Shown: piece by piece, positions 43,446 to 59,284 of the stretch
How the letters are laid out: every line of letters starts with the position of its first letter
How positions within the stretch are numbered: the stretch's first letter is position 1
Assembly (NCBI GenBank): GCA_021613375.1
Contig: CM038710.1
Span: 25,318,667 to 25,382,666, forward strand
Origin: Megaleporinus macrocephalus
Taxonomy: Eukaryota > Chordata > Actinopteri > Characiformes > Anostomidae
DNA length: 64,000 nt
Direction: 5' to 3'
Notes under the pieces: model-generated
Told to the model about the DNA's origin: nothing
The model's database searches: none
Seen by the model: the letters and a program-made list of their open reading frames with translations, nothing else
Program-made: the position numbers and the translations under genes

Positions 43446-46424
43446 TAATTCCCAAAATGCATGGCAGGCCTTCCTAGAATTCCAATGCTTTTGTCAGGGA
43501 ATGCACATAAAACAACTTATTTGGTTTTACAAACAGAACCACATGTAAGCACGCCTCTGTTAATATAAGAAAAATTCCAGACATCATCTTTATCTTTGAA
43601 TGATACATAAATAAATTATGTAAATATATGCCCTGCAGAGATTACAGTCCAGCGAAAAAGGAAAGCATCTTCATTAAAATCATCTCAAGAAATATCAAAA
43701 ATATGCTCTTGTATATATCTCAAAATCCTCTTTATAAAACATATACTGTGTTTGGACACTTAAATTCCCATATTTCTGTCTCATCCATGTCTTTCAGAGG
43801 TGAACCACACCGAACAAAGCTAAGAACTGAAAGGATCTTGCTATTCTCAGTATAATGATGATAATTACAACAGCTAAATTAGACTGTGTAGGCATCATGT
43901 TGAAGAGGGTCTTGTTCTGTTTCGACTGTTTTAGCAGCAGTAATATGTCACTCTTCAACAAAGACTCGGGCTACAGTAAACGACAGCATTTTAGGGTCAC
44001 TCTAGAACGATCATTTCTGCTACAGAAATGAAACGAAATGCATTCAATCACACAAATATGGAGTGAAAAAATAGAATATTTTGAAAGATGTTAACACATC
44101 TTTTCTGCTATTTCAAAGAGGGCTTTTTTTTTTGCAATTCTAAGAGTACACCACTCCTTCTGGTAGACAGAAAAAAACAATTTCATCCCCTGTGTACAGT
44201 ATGATTAAACATAGCCTCTAATTGTAGATGACTCAGCTTGGTAGCCGTAAGTTGCAGGCTCTCACGGCAAGATTCCTACTTTTGCCATACTTTTTCCTAC
44301 GTCTAAGACAATGCCTTTGGGCCCAATGGCTGTAAATTATTCGGTAGCGGTTCTGAGGGCTTTCTGTCAGATGCGTTGAGCCCTCGCTGAGCATCACATG
44401 ACGAAATTGAGGTGATCAGTAGGTTGTCTGCGAATGGTGTCTCCTCCACCGTACAAAGGGACCTGCAGGGGAAACACGAGAAGCACATTAGCATGAGCAT
44501 CACGACCGAGGCAAAATAGGACTGAACTGGCAAAATAGAAGGAATATAAGATTAACATTGAATAAGAAAACAGGGGTATACGCAGAGTGCTTAGTATAAA
44601 CGATATACTATGCAGCCCTAGTAAGACCTACTGTGCCTGCTGTCTACAACTCCCACATAAGAAAGCCTGCATATGGAACAACATATAAACGTGTGGCAAT
44701 GATGAGGCTGCTGTGTGCTTCTCTATTGTCTACTTTGATCAAGTCTAAAGCATTACTGTGATTCTCCAGGTAAAGCAATTTGTACTGAACTCAAACGGTC
44801 TGTCAGAAGAAATACCCATAGCATTTACACCACGACTCACCAACTCATATCATTTCATCTTCAATATACGACCAACTACATAACGTCAACATGCTGTTTG
44901 TAAATAATCAGATCTACATGCATCTGGCTCTGGCTGAAGACCGTGGGCTTCCTGGGTAAAAATAAGACGGTCATGTGTGGGATGGGAGCGGTGAAGGACA
45001 TTGATTTTTTCCTCCCACACTGGGGAAAAGTGCAGCGAGCTGTCTCCAAGGAGGAATCCAAGAGCAAGAAAAGATTCAATCTCTTATCACAACGGAGTCA
45101 TGCCAATCCCATAGTGTGACATTTATTTCAAGCTGTCATGATGATACTGTGAAATCGTGCCTGTTTATTTATCCTCTAATGCTTGTGATTACTCATTCTA
45201 CAAATGTTTGGTAACCAAGTAATACTCAGGTCCTACGTCAGCCCAGGGCTGAACAGTTTACAGTTTACACTATGATGTTTTCGCAATAGGCACAGCAGCA
45301 ACCTCGCCCTCGTCAGACAGGCAAAGGGCTTTTGTCTTTGTCTGATAGTTTCTTTAGCATAACTGCAGAGTTTCTTTTCTTTTTTCTTTTTTTCTTTGCT
45401 GCAGTTTCACAGCCGTGAGTCTTCACATCCTCAAAATAAAGTTTATATTACAGCATTTCAATGTAGTAACAGCCTAAACCGAATAAACTGTCCAGCATTA
45501 TTGGCCAATACAGCCACCTCACATTAAACATTAGAGTACTCATTTCACAGCTGGCATTTAGAGAGCCAAGCAAAACAGATGCTAAGCGTAATCAGCCGGC
45601 ATCTAAACGGCGCACACATGAAAGAAAAAATTCCCCTGAATGCACAATGTAAAGTTGATACACTGTGAAGTCAAATCTAGGGAATAATGTTGCTTTTGTA
45701 AAGTGTTGGCATGCTGTACAATCCTCTGCTGTTGCGGGGCCTGCGGGTGTGTGACATTACAAAATGCTTTAATGCAAGCTGCGCACACACACTGGGTAGC
45801 ACAGCTTTCAGAACAAATTAATACAAATAGATTTCAGATGCTTTGATATTATTATTGAGTTCAGTGATCAATATCTATAGCAGCTAGCAGAGCAAATCCA
45901 TAAATACATATAAAACTGGCAGACATATGACAGTAATAAGTAGGAAACAGTCAAGATTGTATTTATACAGGTCCTAAATAATGAAAGCGAAAAGGGGGGG
46001 GCGACAGGTTGACTTTTTATAGCTACATGTTTTCGATCACCACCCTCCATGGTTCTATTAGGATTTAGTTGACATGTACGCTTTAATATCCTGTCACATT
46101 TCGTTGCCTTTTTTGTGATCAGTACAGATAAAATACTTAAATTCCCAGCAGCTTTTGTCAAAAAACCTTTCCACTTTGTTTGTCTAGCGTTGTAGATATT
46201 TCTTACACATTAAACCCATCTATTAAAGTGAATCACCAAATGCTACAGAGGTTATGAGAAGTTTATGCTTCAGCAAATCCCGTCATTTTACGGCAGGATC
46301 CCCAAGAAAACCAGCCCAAACTCAGGAGATAACGACTTGGCCGGACGGGTCACATGGGCCAGGTGAAACACGGAAGCAGGTCTACAAGACTGTGCAGCTG
46401 CCAGCTGAATTCAGACCATATAGA
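43446..46424. other. Intergenic with possible conserved blocks and one exon-like frame
   Basis: No gene identified with confidence. At 44463-44303 on the minus strand an acceptor-like TTTCCCCTGCAG precedes a 53-codon open stretch ending at TAG. 44880-45130 and 45230-45420 are complex repeat-free stretches. Confidence 0.35.
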
Positions 46425-46745
46425 CCAGGGGTCATTAATAGGCTCCGGACCCAACTGTTGGATCCAGACCCAGACGTTGTTCAATGCGGACCCAAACTGA
46501 TAAACTATTGAGAATTATTTAATTTCGACTGTGTTTATTTTAAGCGGCGGAGCTTTTCTTGTCTTTACGGTATACCAGCTTTACGGCGCAGTGAACTCAC
46601 AGACCAATCACATGCGCTGTAAGATCACCAAAGGCGCTCATCAGCCAATCAGATCTGTGCACATTGGGGAGTGCAGCGCGCACACAGACGAGGTACAAAG
46701 CGAGAATAGCAGCCAGAGACTAAAGTGAGTCAGAAAGAATAACGT
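46425..46745 (+). mobile_element. hAT-type transposon 5' fragment, copy B (inverted relative to copy A)
   Basis: Starts GACCAGGGGTCATTAATAGG, then GGACCCAAC..CCAGACCCAGACGTTGTTC, TTTATTTTAAGCGGCGGAGC and CCAATCAGATCTGTGCACA, each mirrored in 32249-32592. Translated segments such as QPIRSV and HTDE are shared, but only because the DNA is homologous. Confidence 0.68.
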
Positions 46746-49440
46746 GCTCTAAAAACAGAACAGTCAACAGAAAACTGACTGTTTAACAGGAACGGTTATG
46801 GAATGGACTCGCTCTTCTAGTTTTGGAGAATACTGCTGTGTAAAACCAACATGTCAGTTTGTGAAGCTGAGTTAAGAAGATGCACGTTTTATTGACTTTT
46901 TCTATAAAACACTTTAAGATGCACTCTTTTTTGATATTTAAATGTAGCCCTTGTTTTTATTGAAGTGAGGAAAAACATTTATTTGGAGCTTTATAAATAA
47001 TTAATTTAGTTCAGCATTTAAACTGTAAATGTCCTGAAATATACTGAACGGTATTTGTAATAAGTTTGTCTTTCAGTTGCTGATTGTACACCATGCTGAT
47101 ACTTCAGTATATAGGATACGGCACTGAATCATAACACAAGTTAGAAATGATGATGGTCCAGACCTTGGCCTGAGGAAATCTCCTCTAACTGGACCTTACT
47201 GAACTTTAATTAAATACTCCTGATATAGACCATTCCCAGACCTTTCTAGAGCAGGCCTGTACAGCACAGAGAAAAGAAGTTACATCGCTAGTTAATCCCT
47301 TAAAACAAAGAAGAAACAAACAGGAAATCAGGGTGAGGAAAGAGAATATGCAGCCATGCCAACCTTCTCAGATTTAAAAACATTTAAATACTATTTAATA
47401 CTATTACATATTATTTAATACTGTTACATACTGAAATCATATTTCTCCAATCAAATATTTAGGGAAGACCAGGAACTAGGCCTGAGCCATAATTAGCATG
47501 TTAATTTCTTGTTTAAGAAAATTGGGATTAGAAGTAGCAGTGCTCCGATTAAGTATTCAAACCTCGTCAATCATGATTAAAGGTTCTGCTACCGGTTAAA
47601 TCCCAGGTAGCCTATAAAAGGAAAATAAACACAATGAATGCTGATGCTTTTGGTATGTGACTGAGCCACTAAGGCTAACCAACAGTTGTTTGAATTTTGA
47701 GTTCTATAATTTGTATTAATAAAACTGTGGACAAAATATTAAGTACTTTGTATTAATGTAAGTAATGGAGCTTCTTTAATGTAATAAATGGATTTACCCT
47801 TTGGCAGTTGGAGCCCATGAAGAACAAATGTAGGCAGCAGCAAAATGCTCACATGTATTTCTGGACCGTTGATTTAGGTTTTCTTCTACAGCAAGTATGT
47901 CTTCATGTTTCCAGATGCATGCCACTGTGTACAGTTTTGTGTCACAGATTTGTCATAACATCTTGAACAATTTCTTCTATCTGAACAAATCCTTCACCGA
48001 GCAGACCTATACAGCTGTGCTAGTGAAGAGCTTCTGTTGTTCTTGCGTTACCTCTGGAAGAACAGCTGAGACCTCATCTCTTCATGACCTTATTCACGAC
48101 TGCTAGATGATAATGTCAGACTGCTTGCTTTATTAGAAACACGACTTAGAAATCCTCTGGGGAAGTCATCATGGCGTGCATGTGAAGGCCAAAGAAACAC
48201 AGCAAAGGAACTAAATATCAATGTTACCATTAAGTGTCAGGCCAATTATGACAACTGTAGCAAAACCGCCACACTACATTTACTATACTCTCATCAAACG
48301 TTTCACTTTTAATGGGGGCATCCAACAAGACGACTTGAGACTGTGAAAATAAAGTTGTCAAGAGATTCCATGTAGCACTTCTAGGTGCTATTTAACACCT
48401 CTAGGTTCTTAGCAGCTTTGTTCTCAGGAACCAACAAGGCCTCGACCTGCCGTCGGCTCTGAAAGAGTTCAGACTGTCTGAAGTTGGAGAAAGGGATATG
48501 AATGGGCCTGTCAACACCGAAGAGAAACACTGCTCTCTCTCTCTCCACACAACATCATTTGTTTACTGTGTTTCTAGTTCCAGAGAAACGTAACGTATAC
48601 TTTCAATTACAGTACGTGTCACTATCGTTTCACCTGAGAAATAAAAGCAGGAAAAGAGAGTTTGTACTTAAAACCTGTAGCCGTTTCTGTCAGCAACTCA
48701 GTAATTTAGAAATCTGTGCAATCAATCTTCAACACAGTGTTCAGTGTTATAATACCCCAGCAACTGCCATGCAAACTGACAAAACCCGAGGGAGACTATT
48801 CTGTCTTTAGATGTCGTAAGCTGACAAACAGCAAACAGTATATGTATGTTTCTTAAAAGGCTGTATATTAGCAAGAACCTGGTGATACAATATGGATCAC
48901 GATTCAATATATTGCTGTGTACTGCAATACTGTATCGCAATATTTAAAACAGAACTGTCATAGTACTAGTAAACACTGCAGCATAGTACTGCCAACATCC
49001 GCACTGCGTCCTTACACTACTTGTTCCCATTGGAGTGGAGGAGTCTAAGGTGAAGAACACTGCTGTTTATGGGTTGGAAGTTTAAATAGAGGGCAAAATG
49101 AACCACTGTCTACCACAAATCTGTGACTGTAAACTACTGATTAACAATCAATACTGTGCTTTTGAGAATTCATACAGCATCACAAAACATAATATTGCTA
49201 GAATAGAATGCTGACATCATTACAATGGGAATAAATTAGTGCTGCCAATTGCTTAAAACAATTAATTGTAATTAATGACATTAGTTGGTGTAGTCAGTAA
49301 CTATTAATCACACTTTTTATGTCCGCTTAAATTTAACCCTGAAGGAACATTTTCTACATATTGTATTATACTGTGCTATAAGAATATAAATGAAAAACAT
49401 GGAATATTTGTTACAATCAATAATTAATGAATTCCTTATC
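46746..49440. other. Intergenic, no gene recognised
   Basis: A/T-rich, with short TTTAATACTATTACAT tandem patches at about 47385-47430 and a degraded hAT-like patch with GATACAATATGGATCACGAT at about 48880-48955. No exon seen. Confidence 0.5.
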
Positions 49441-49810
49441 TAAACCAATAATCCTCCTGGGTTGCTGGAGTTTAGCCCAGCGCTCATTGGGAAGTGACGC
49501 TGGTCGAGTCATCTCAGGGCAGAAACACAGACATACACCTTCACACCTAGGGACAGTTTAGCATCTCCAACTCCAGCCTGACTGTATGTCTTTGGAAACT
49601 CATGCAGACACATAGAGAATAAGGACCCTGGCCCTACTGTGAGGTGACAGCGGTTTGCACTCCGTGCCAACATACTTAATAATAATTCAGTAACGTCAAT
49701 TGTGATGGACTAGAGGCCTGTCCAGGATGTTTCCTGCTTCTGCCCAATGAACACTAGGATAGGTTCCAGCAAGCCCACAACCCAGGAGGACAAGCCACTT
49801 GGAAAAAGAA
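49440..49810. mobile_element. LINE-tail type repeat, copy 3, decayed
   Basis: Segments such as CTTTGGAAACTCATGCAGAC, GGACCCTGGCCCTACTGTG, AGGTGACAGCGGTTTGCACT and GATAGGTTCCAGCAAGCCCA follow the order of the repeats at 31065 and 31935. Confidence 0.65.
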
Positions 49811-52800
49811 ATAAAGAAAGAAAGAACAAACGAACGACCGGCCGAACGAACGAACAAACAAACAAGTGAACGAATGGATACATTTTCATAATGTGAACTG
49901 AAGATGAAGAACTGAAGAACGCAGTATCCATGTTCTTACAGCCTGTGGATTCTTGTAACAATCGATGTTCTAAGGGGTCAGTGTGTGAAATACCCCCGGT
50001 ATGCTATTTTCCATGTTGGCTGGCTGCTATTTCACTCAGTAAAGTGGCAGAAAAATATTAGCTCTTTTCTAGTTTGGTAAAAGGGTCTTCCACCCTGAGG
50101 TAGATCAGTGCTATATCTTTAGTTAGCTAGGAATACAGACACAGACTGATTACTGACTGTGGATCAGGCTTAACAATGACCTTTTCTTGAATTTGTACCT
50201 GAGCATCTATTTTCTCTAACCTTCACAGTATTTTACACCTTGTTTGTAGGTCTCCGGTGACAGTAGTCTTTAAAAGTTGCTTTCAGAGAGCTACAATTGT
50301 GCATTCTATTATATAGAGCGTGATCAGCTGCTTGAACCACTACTACTAATGGTTTAAGGGTCAAACTAGGGAAAAAAGTAGTACTGACCATTTTTGGGTT
50401 AACATATTTTTGAGCAGTACTTTCAGTTTCCACATATTTGAACATGTGACATTGCATTCCTCAAAAAAAAATACTTCAGAACTTACTGGAAAGCTAGGTG
50501 TCCCCGAACAAGTCTGTGGCTAGAAGGACGTTTTAATTTTTTATTACCAACTTGCAACTCAGTCTCATTAAAGCAGAGGAAATGACTGCAAATATCTCCT
50601 GCACCACCCCCTGTGGCATACGAACATCACTTCCTTTTTTAATAAAAACAAGAAGAATAAGTTAACTTCCTGTACCAGCTGAGAAAAAGTGAAAAGGGTA
50701 CTTCTACTGTACTATCAACGCCAGCGTCATCACATTTTCTGTCATTGTCTGGTCTGCCACTGAAGCGGGTCTGCTACAAGGACACACTACAGCGTGCTGT
50801 CATGTCGGCAGAGAAAGTCATTGGCTGTGACCTTTCTGTTCGGTTGAATAAAACTGCTTCTGATTCACTCTTGATATGCTGACATTAGCCTTCCCACCAA
50901 CACACTGCGCTGATTTACCTGAGCCAGTTGTGGCAGATAATCTCATATTTCATTTGTTTACCATGCAATACCTCTGACACTTCTGAGGCAAGACATGAGA
51001 CATTTACAGGACTAGACTGTATTAAAACAGCAGCTAAGGTCACATATGCATAGCAGTGAAATATGCACGTATTGGTGTGTTACTCACTTTATCAGAAGTA
51101 AAGGATTTACCAATCCTCCTTTTTCTTTCTGATAGCAATTTTTATACCTGAAGTGAGTAGCAACTAATACCCAGCACACACACCCAATCTGCCCTTCTTC
51201 AATTTAAAATCAATATCTCATTGTGTAAAATGTGTGGAGTAACATAAGACTGCAAATACACATCATGGCTTAACTAAAAAGAAACAAAGCAAACAAAGCA
51301 ATGAAAATAAAAATGAATGAAGTGCATGACGGAGTAGCGTACTGAACAATGCAGTGTTACAATTTAATTACAACCAGGACAAAGAATCGATCCAAACCGG
51401 ATCAATTTCATTTGGCGAGTCCCTATTAGAAAATTAACCTTTTGAAATCAGCTCTCCGTTTTGTATTGTTTTATTCCTGTCAGGGTTTTTTTTCAAGTCA
51501 AGCAGTATTTTTTTTTACCTTGTCAGTTCATGTTGTTATATGGTTATATTAAGCACAATTTATCATATCATATAATTTAAAAGACTTCATGATCTTGTGT
51601 CAAAATGTAATGACCTCTCCAACCTTATAACATCTTTTGAGTTTTAATTTCAATATCATGTACGAGTAAGTGAGAAAAAAAAACAATAATACCAGTCTCA
51701 GCCATCCTTCTATAAATCCCCACTTATCACTGAGCAGAAATGCTCAGCTAGCTCTACTCGCAACTACGTCACATTATGGAAAATTCAATGCGATTCCCAA
51801 TTCACTTTGACTTTAGGCACTTGCGCAAGAAGCCTGCAGTGGAAAGTGAATCATTATGTTTAAAATACAGTGAGGGGTTTTATGGAATAGTATTCTCTAA
51901 AAATGACAATAACTTGTTCAGACAATTGCAGCACAGGCTTCTATTTCTTAGCTCTTGTAAGACCAGCTCCCTCTACCAAAATCATTATCTTGCCAAGAGC
52001 TGCCATAACTGATCTGCTTATCTGGATGCAAAGTCAAGGCACACATTTAAACAAAACAGAGAATGAAAGGAAAGCAGCATGGTAATGATAAAACACCAGA
52101 CTGTCTTTTTCAAATCTGTGCATTGATAGGTATATATGTCCCTATGGACAGCTTTACTGTTTGGAGGGGCTGTTCTTGGCACCATTTACAGTTTAAATCA
52201 CTGGGGAGCAACATACAGACCCTTAAATGCCTTAATGCATTTATAGCATGTCAGACTAAAAGAGAAACACAAGGTTATTTGCCTCAACGTCAGAGCTGTC
52301 TTTTAGGAGCTGTAAATGTCATCAATGAACAGAGCAAGGTCTCCTCTGTGTTTAGCATCGTTACTGTTTCAGGTGACAGAGAGAATAAACAAATACAAAT
52401 ACTAAACCTGACATTATGTTTATAAGGCTTTTGCCTATAGACATTGTTTGTTCTTATAATGTTGTATCATCCTTTAAGATACTGCAAGTATTTATTATTA
52501 TTGTCATTAACCAGCTATACACTATCAATCATATTTATTATTAAGTTGAGATGCATTATTGGAATCAATCATGATCAGAATTTTTGTGCTACTGCTACAC
52601 AAATACCAGAGTTACGCATGACTAACTGTACTAAACAGACTTTTATGAATTGATTGTAATTTCAATATGCAAGTGTTTCCATTTTATTTAAGTATCTTAA
52701 ATGGCAGTTTGGCTTAATAAAAAAAAGCCAATATTAAGTTTGGATAACAAATAAGGCCAACAATAATTGATGACCAGAGGCCAATTTGGATGTGAAGAAA

Positions 52801-53747
52801 TTGGAACTCTAATTACCCTTTAAAAAATTATCATCTGTCCAACCCTACCAGTATTACTGGTTATGATCATTCTTCTTCTTCTTTTTCGTCTTATTATTAT
52901 TATTATTATTGTTAGAAATGGCATGCTATCTGCTTTTCTTCTCCAATAGTTTCACTGAAATCTTATGATGTGATACAGCTTTATATTTAAATATTTTACA
53001 GAGTTTTTATTTACCAGGCTTAAACTACCCAAACACTCTGCTACCTATGGCTGGTCTATAAGATGATACTGGCCATTCATCATGTCTCATAATATGCTTT
53101 TCTGAGTATATTGTGAATATCGCCAATATTACTAGAAGACTGACCACCTGCATGTTTCATTAAGGAAAGTGTATAATCAGTCCTGGTTCATTTGATTAAA
53201 GTGCACAAAAAGTGCTCAGCAGCATAACAACAATATCATATATCTCAAAAATGGCACCACTGCTTGTTTTTTGTCCATTATCATATGTCGTGAAAATTGC
53301 ATAGTAATATTATTTTTTACCAGCATTTTCTGCTGATATCAACTCTACACTGATACCAGTTTCAGATCTCTAATCAGTATTAACATAATAATAATACTAC
53401 TACTAATAATAATAATAATCTATACACATTAATGTGTGGTTACAGTGGTTTTAAACATACTCAGCATATGCAATATGATTTGAACCTGTTTGTTTCTAAG
53501 CTGTAGAAGAAGACTGACTCCAAAAAGAACATGTGACCATTCTGGGACTCGTTTATAAAGTGAGTCAAAAGATCTTTTTAAGTTTTACAGAGTACCATTT
53601 CCTGTAATAGAGGCTGCCAAACGAAGCCTATAGATTTTTCACTAGATGTCAGATCAGCTTTTTATCATTCCATCAGTCAAATAATACTGAAAGAGAGGGG
53701 AGATATGTGTGTGTAGTAAAAGAAGTGTCCACTGCCTATTCTTTCAC

Positions 53748-53749
<2 letters not shown>
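49811..53749. other. Intergenic, no gene recognised
   Basis: A/T-rich DNA with short (TTA)n/(AAT)n runs near 52890 and 53390. Open frames at 51776-52653 lack domains and splice support. Confidence 0.5.

Positions 53750-53794
<45 letters not shown>
53750..53794. repeat. (GAAA)n microsatellite
   Basis: About 45 bases of GAAA units. The open frame across it (Lys-Glu repeats) is repeat translation. Confidence 0.95.
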
Positions 53795-54754
53795 CAAAAA
53801 ATGGGAGAAAGCAAAAAGAAGGAAAGCACTGGGTTATACTCGCCACACTTGAAAAATTTAAAGCGGCATTAACGATTCACAACATGTTAAAGGCCTTTAA
53901 AGTGTTAGGCTGAGCTGAAAGAACTGATAGTTGAGTTGATATTTGGGTTGATGCAAAGCCAGAGTGAAATTCTGTAATCAGTATTTGCTTAATTTCTCTA
54001 ATTAGTGGAGGCTGCTATTTTCATCTTCCTCTAGGGTATGCCTGCTTTCCTGAACCCCTAGCACTAGAACACTCTCTCCTCTCCTTCGTTCCTTCTCAGT
54101 GTTAAAATGGGGACGGGGTGTCTTCATGTACTTGACTTGATAAACATCCTGTATCATTAGAATGTCGTGTTAGTTGCTCGCACGTTTACATACAGCTGCT
54201 TCTGCTCGGCCTCTCTGCGTAAACATTCCTACACAAATCTCACTTTGGCTGAAGAAACTGATTCATATGAATGTAAACTACATGAGAAGCATCTTCATAA
54301 ACATATTAATATTAATAATACTCTGACAGTATGAGGCAAGTTTGTACTGTCACTGTCATATCAAAAACCTTGTAATCAGGGCTGCATGATGATAGCAGGA
54401 TGTCTGACAGATGATCAGGACAGATTTAAGCAACTGTGCTGAAACACCTGTATTATACTCAGTTTAATTCATTTGTAACTATATACAAATAAATCCTACA
54501 ATACTCTGGGACGCTAATCCAAGTATACTGACTCAATTTCTATTTTTATTAAAGTGTATGTATGTGTATGTCTGGCACGTATAGGAATACTACTGGATAT
54601 TGGAATGTGAACATTTTACAATGAACGGACGAATAAAAACAGTTGAAAATGGTTTTAAATAACACTTTGTTACATTAACTTATAGTAAAAATATTGATGC
54701 ACAATGATGTCAGAATTCCATGAGAATTGTCAGAAAACTGCTTATATACATCAT

Positions 54755-55275
54755 CACTGTCATCACTGTCCAAAGAAAAAACATGCAGCTCCATTTGTAT
54801 TGATTTTCATTTTTCTGCATCATTTAAACACGGCAGCTGTCGTTTATTTTGTGTATTTCCTGATAAAGGGAAAAATATAAGTGCTCCAAAATAGCTTAGA
54901 AAATATTCTGGTTCCATTGACTTACATTGAAAGTAAAGACGGTTTTTGATCTCTCCTGCAAAGTTGCCATTTTGGATGTGTTTGTTTTTCTTTGGACAGC
55001 GACAATTATATAATATACAAGCATATCGTCCAATGAAAAACATGTATGTTAAAAAAGATAACTATACAAGAGAAGCCAAAAACCTTTTTCACTTTCAATG
55101 GAAGTCAATGGAACCAACATTTTTTCCAAGCTATTTTGGAGCACTTCTATTGGTCCACTCATCATGAAACTTTCTCACAATGTAAACGGCTGCTGCATTT
55201 AATTGATGTAGAAAAATAGAAATCGACAAAAACAGAGATGCGTGTTTTTCATTAGACAGCGACAATATAAACAAT
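54755..55275. mobile_element. Two adjacent fold-back units of the GTCCAAAGAAAAA MITE family
   Basis: TGTCCAAAGAAAAAACATGC (54767) faces GTTTTTCTTTGGACAGCGAC (about 54983). GTCCAATGAAAAACATGT (about 55029) faces GTTTTTCATTAGACAGCGAC (about 55245). Two inverted-repeat units of about 230 bases thus lie head to tail, with TTCCATTGACTTACATTGAAA-like cores. Confidence 0.72.
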
Positions 55276-56323
55276 ACATAATCTCTCTGATGCTAATATA
55301 TTTGATGATGTTTTTGTTGTGTTCTACGAGAACAAAACAACTTCTGCATTTTACTCCACATATATAAATAATTTGTGATCCTCTACAAATAAATATTGTG
55401 TAATGTAATTCTGTAATGTTAATTCTGTTATCGTCCCAATTTGGATGTTTTACAAATGTTTATGTATTAACATTGGTGGATATTTGCATGGAACATATCG
55501 GACACAAAATTCATGCACCAGTCCACCCCTACTTGTAACTTGATCTTTATTTGGTTTTATTTTGCTTTACAAACAGCTGCCCTTTGATGATGTGAACATG
55601 ATCTTATAAAAATAGGAATGCACAATAATATCAGAGTCATATTGTTATGAGCAAATATTAGCTTACAAAATATATATACGTAAAATAACAGCACCAGACG
55701 TATATTTGATAAACTGATTTTTGGTTATGCATTTTGCTCTGCTAAAGAGCAGGATGTTTAGGTGGTTTGAGCTATGAGGGCTAAATTACCTGCATCTTAT
55801 ACATTTTTTTGATAAATAAATAAAATTGCATTTTTATTTAATCGTGAAATAAACAGATTCAGATGGGTTTAGACCCAGTTTCCACAATTATTTATTTTTT
55901 AACAACATGCAAAACATGCTGATGAGGTCTGGCTTTGTTAGGTATAAGTGCAGGTGTCAGAGCTGAGTACCCTTCTCTCCAAATTTAAGTGTCTTGTCTA
56001 GAGTAAAACAGAAGGCTGATAAAAATGGCCACGATCCAGGGACTTAGACAGAGCTACACATCCCTTTAATGAAGTCCCTTGGACACCTGCCTAAGATGTC
56101 AAAGCACCCTCATCAAACGTAAGGGTTCAATGGGACACCTAGGATAGATCTGTCCTGGAAATTACAGCCCTCCAAAAAAATGTCCCTTTTTTATAGGCAG
56201 GTTGGATTGTTACGAGACTGCATAAATATTTTATGACCGCAGTGTCTGGCTCGAGGTCAGCATTATCCTGAGTGTATTCTGCATGTAACGCGAGGTCCCT
56301 TTATACATGACATCACCTAAAAG
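55276..56323. other. Intergenic before the prr16 3' end
   Basis: No gene recognised. The following 56324-56990 is probably prr16 3'UTR; 56190-56720 is relatively complex and repeat-free. Confidence 0.45.
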
Positions 56324-56329
56324 TTTATT
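56324..56329 (-). terminator. Candidate polyadenylation signal for prr16
   Basis: AATAAA on the minus strand about 660 bases past the prr16 stop. It is the first canonical hexamer I found downstream; unconfirmed. Confidence 0.25.
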
Positions 56330-56990
56330 TATAATTCAGAATTCCTGACATGATTCCGAGCGATTTGTAGAATGGCTGTGTACGTGAAAAGAGAGGCACG
56401 TGAAAGGATTAGGGCCTGATTTGATTAAGGCGTTATTTGATTTTGTGACTATTTTCCCTTCAGACCGAATTCAGCACATTAATCTGCCCCACCGCTACCC
56501 GCTGGCCAATATTTGTTCCATAGTACAGGAAGAATAAACAAAGCAAAACTACAATGGCAGCGCAGCAGAATAGACCGCTGTGTGTATTTATGTTTCATGC
56601 ATTTGCTTCACTGATTTGGCAGTGTTTGCAATCCCTTAATATTCCTCTCCCACTTTCTCTCCCCTCTCGCTCTCCCTTTCTCTCTGCCTGCCTCTTATTT
56701 CCACAGAAACAGTGTGCATTAATGGATGTTTCTGGGACTTAATAGAATGGATTCTCTTCGAGGCTTTGAGTCTATTCAAAAGCACTCACCATTCACTCAC
56801 TCTGTTTGGAGTTCCGGTGAAGTAAGCCAGACGTCGCTTTCATCCTCGTTCCCTGTCCTTATCTTTTCTTTTCTTGTCTTTTTTTTTATCAATCTTCAGG
56901 TAATCCGTTTTCACTGGAGTAGAAAGTGCTCATGACATCAAATAAAAAATATAAAGATTACAAAATGTCACTTCTGGGGTGATTTGTATA

Positions 56991-59284
<2,294 letters not shown>

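Noticed and set aside
46531..46728. Open frame similar to the minus-strand frame at 32253-32498
   Set aside because: Similarity comes from the two being copies of the same hAT 5' region upstream of the transposase start; not an independent conserved gene.
53707..53913. Lys-Glu repeat protein
   Set aside because: Translation of a (GAAA)n microsatellite.
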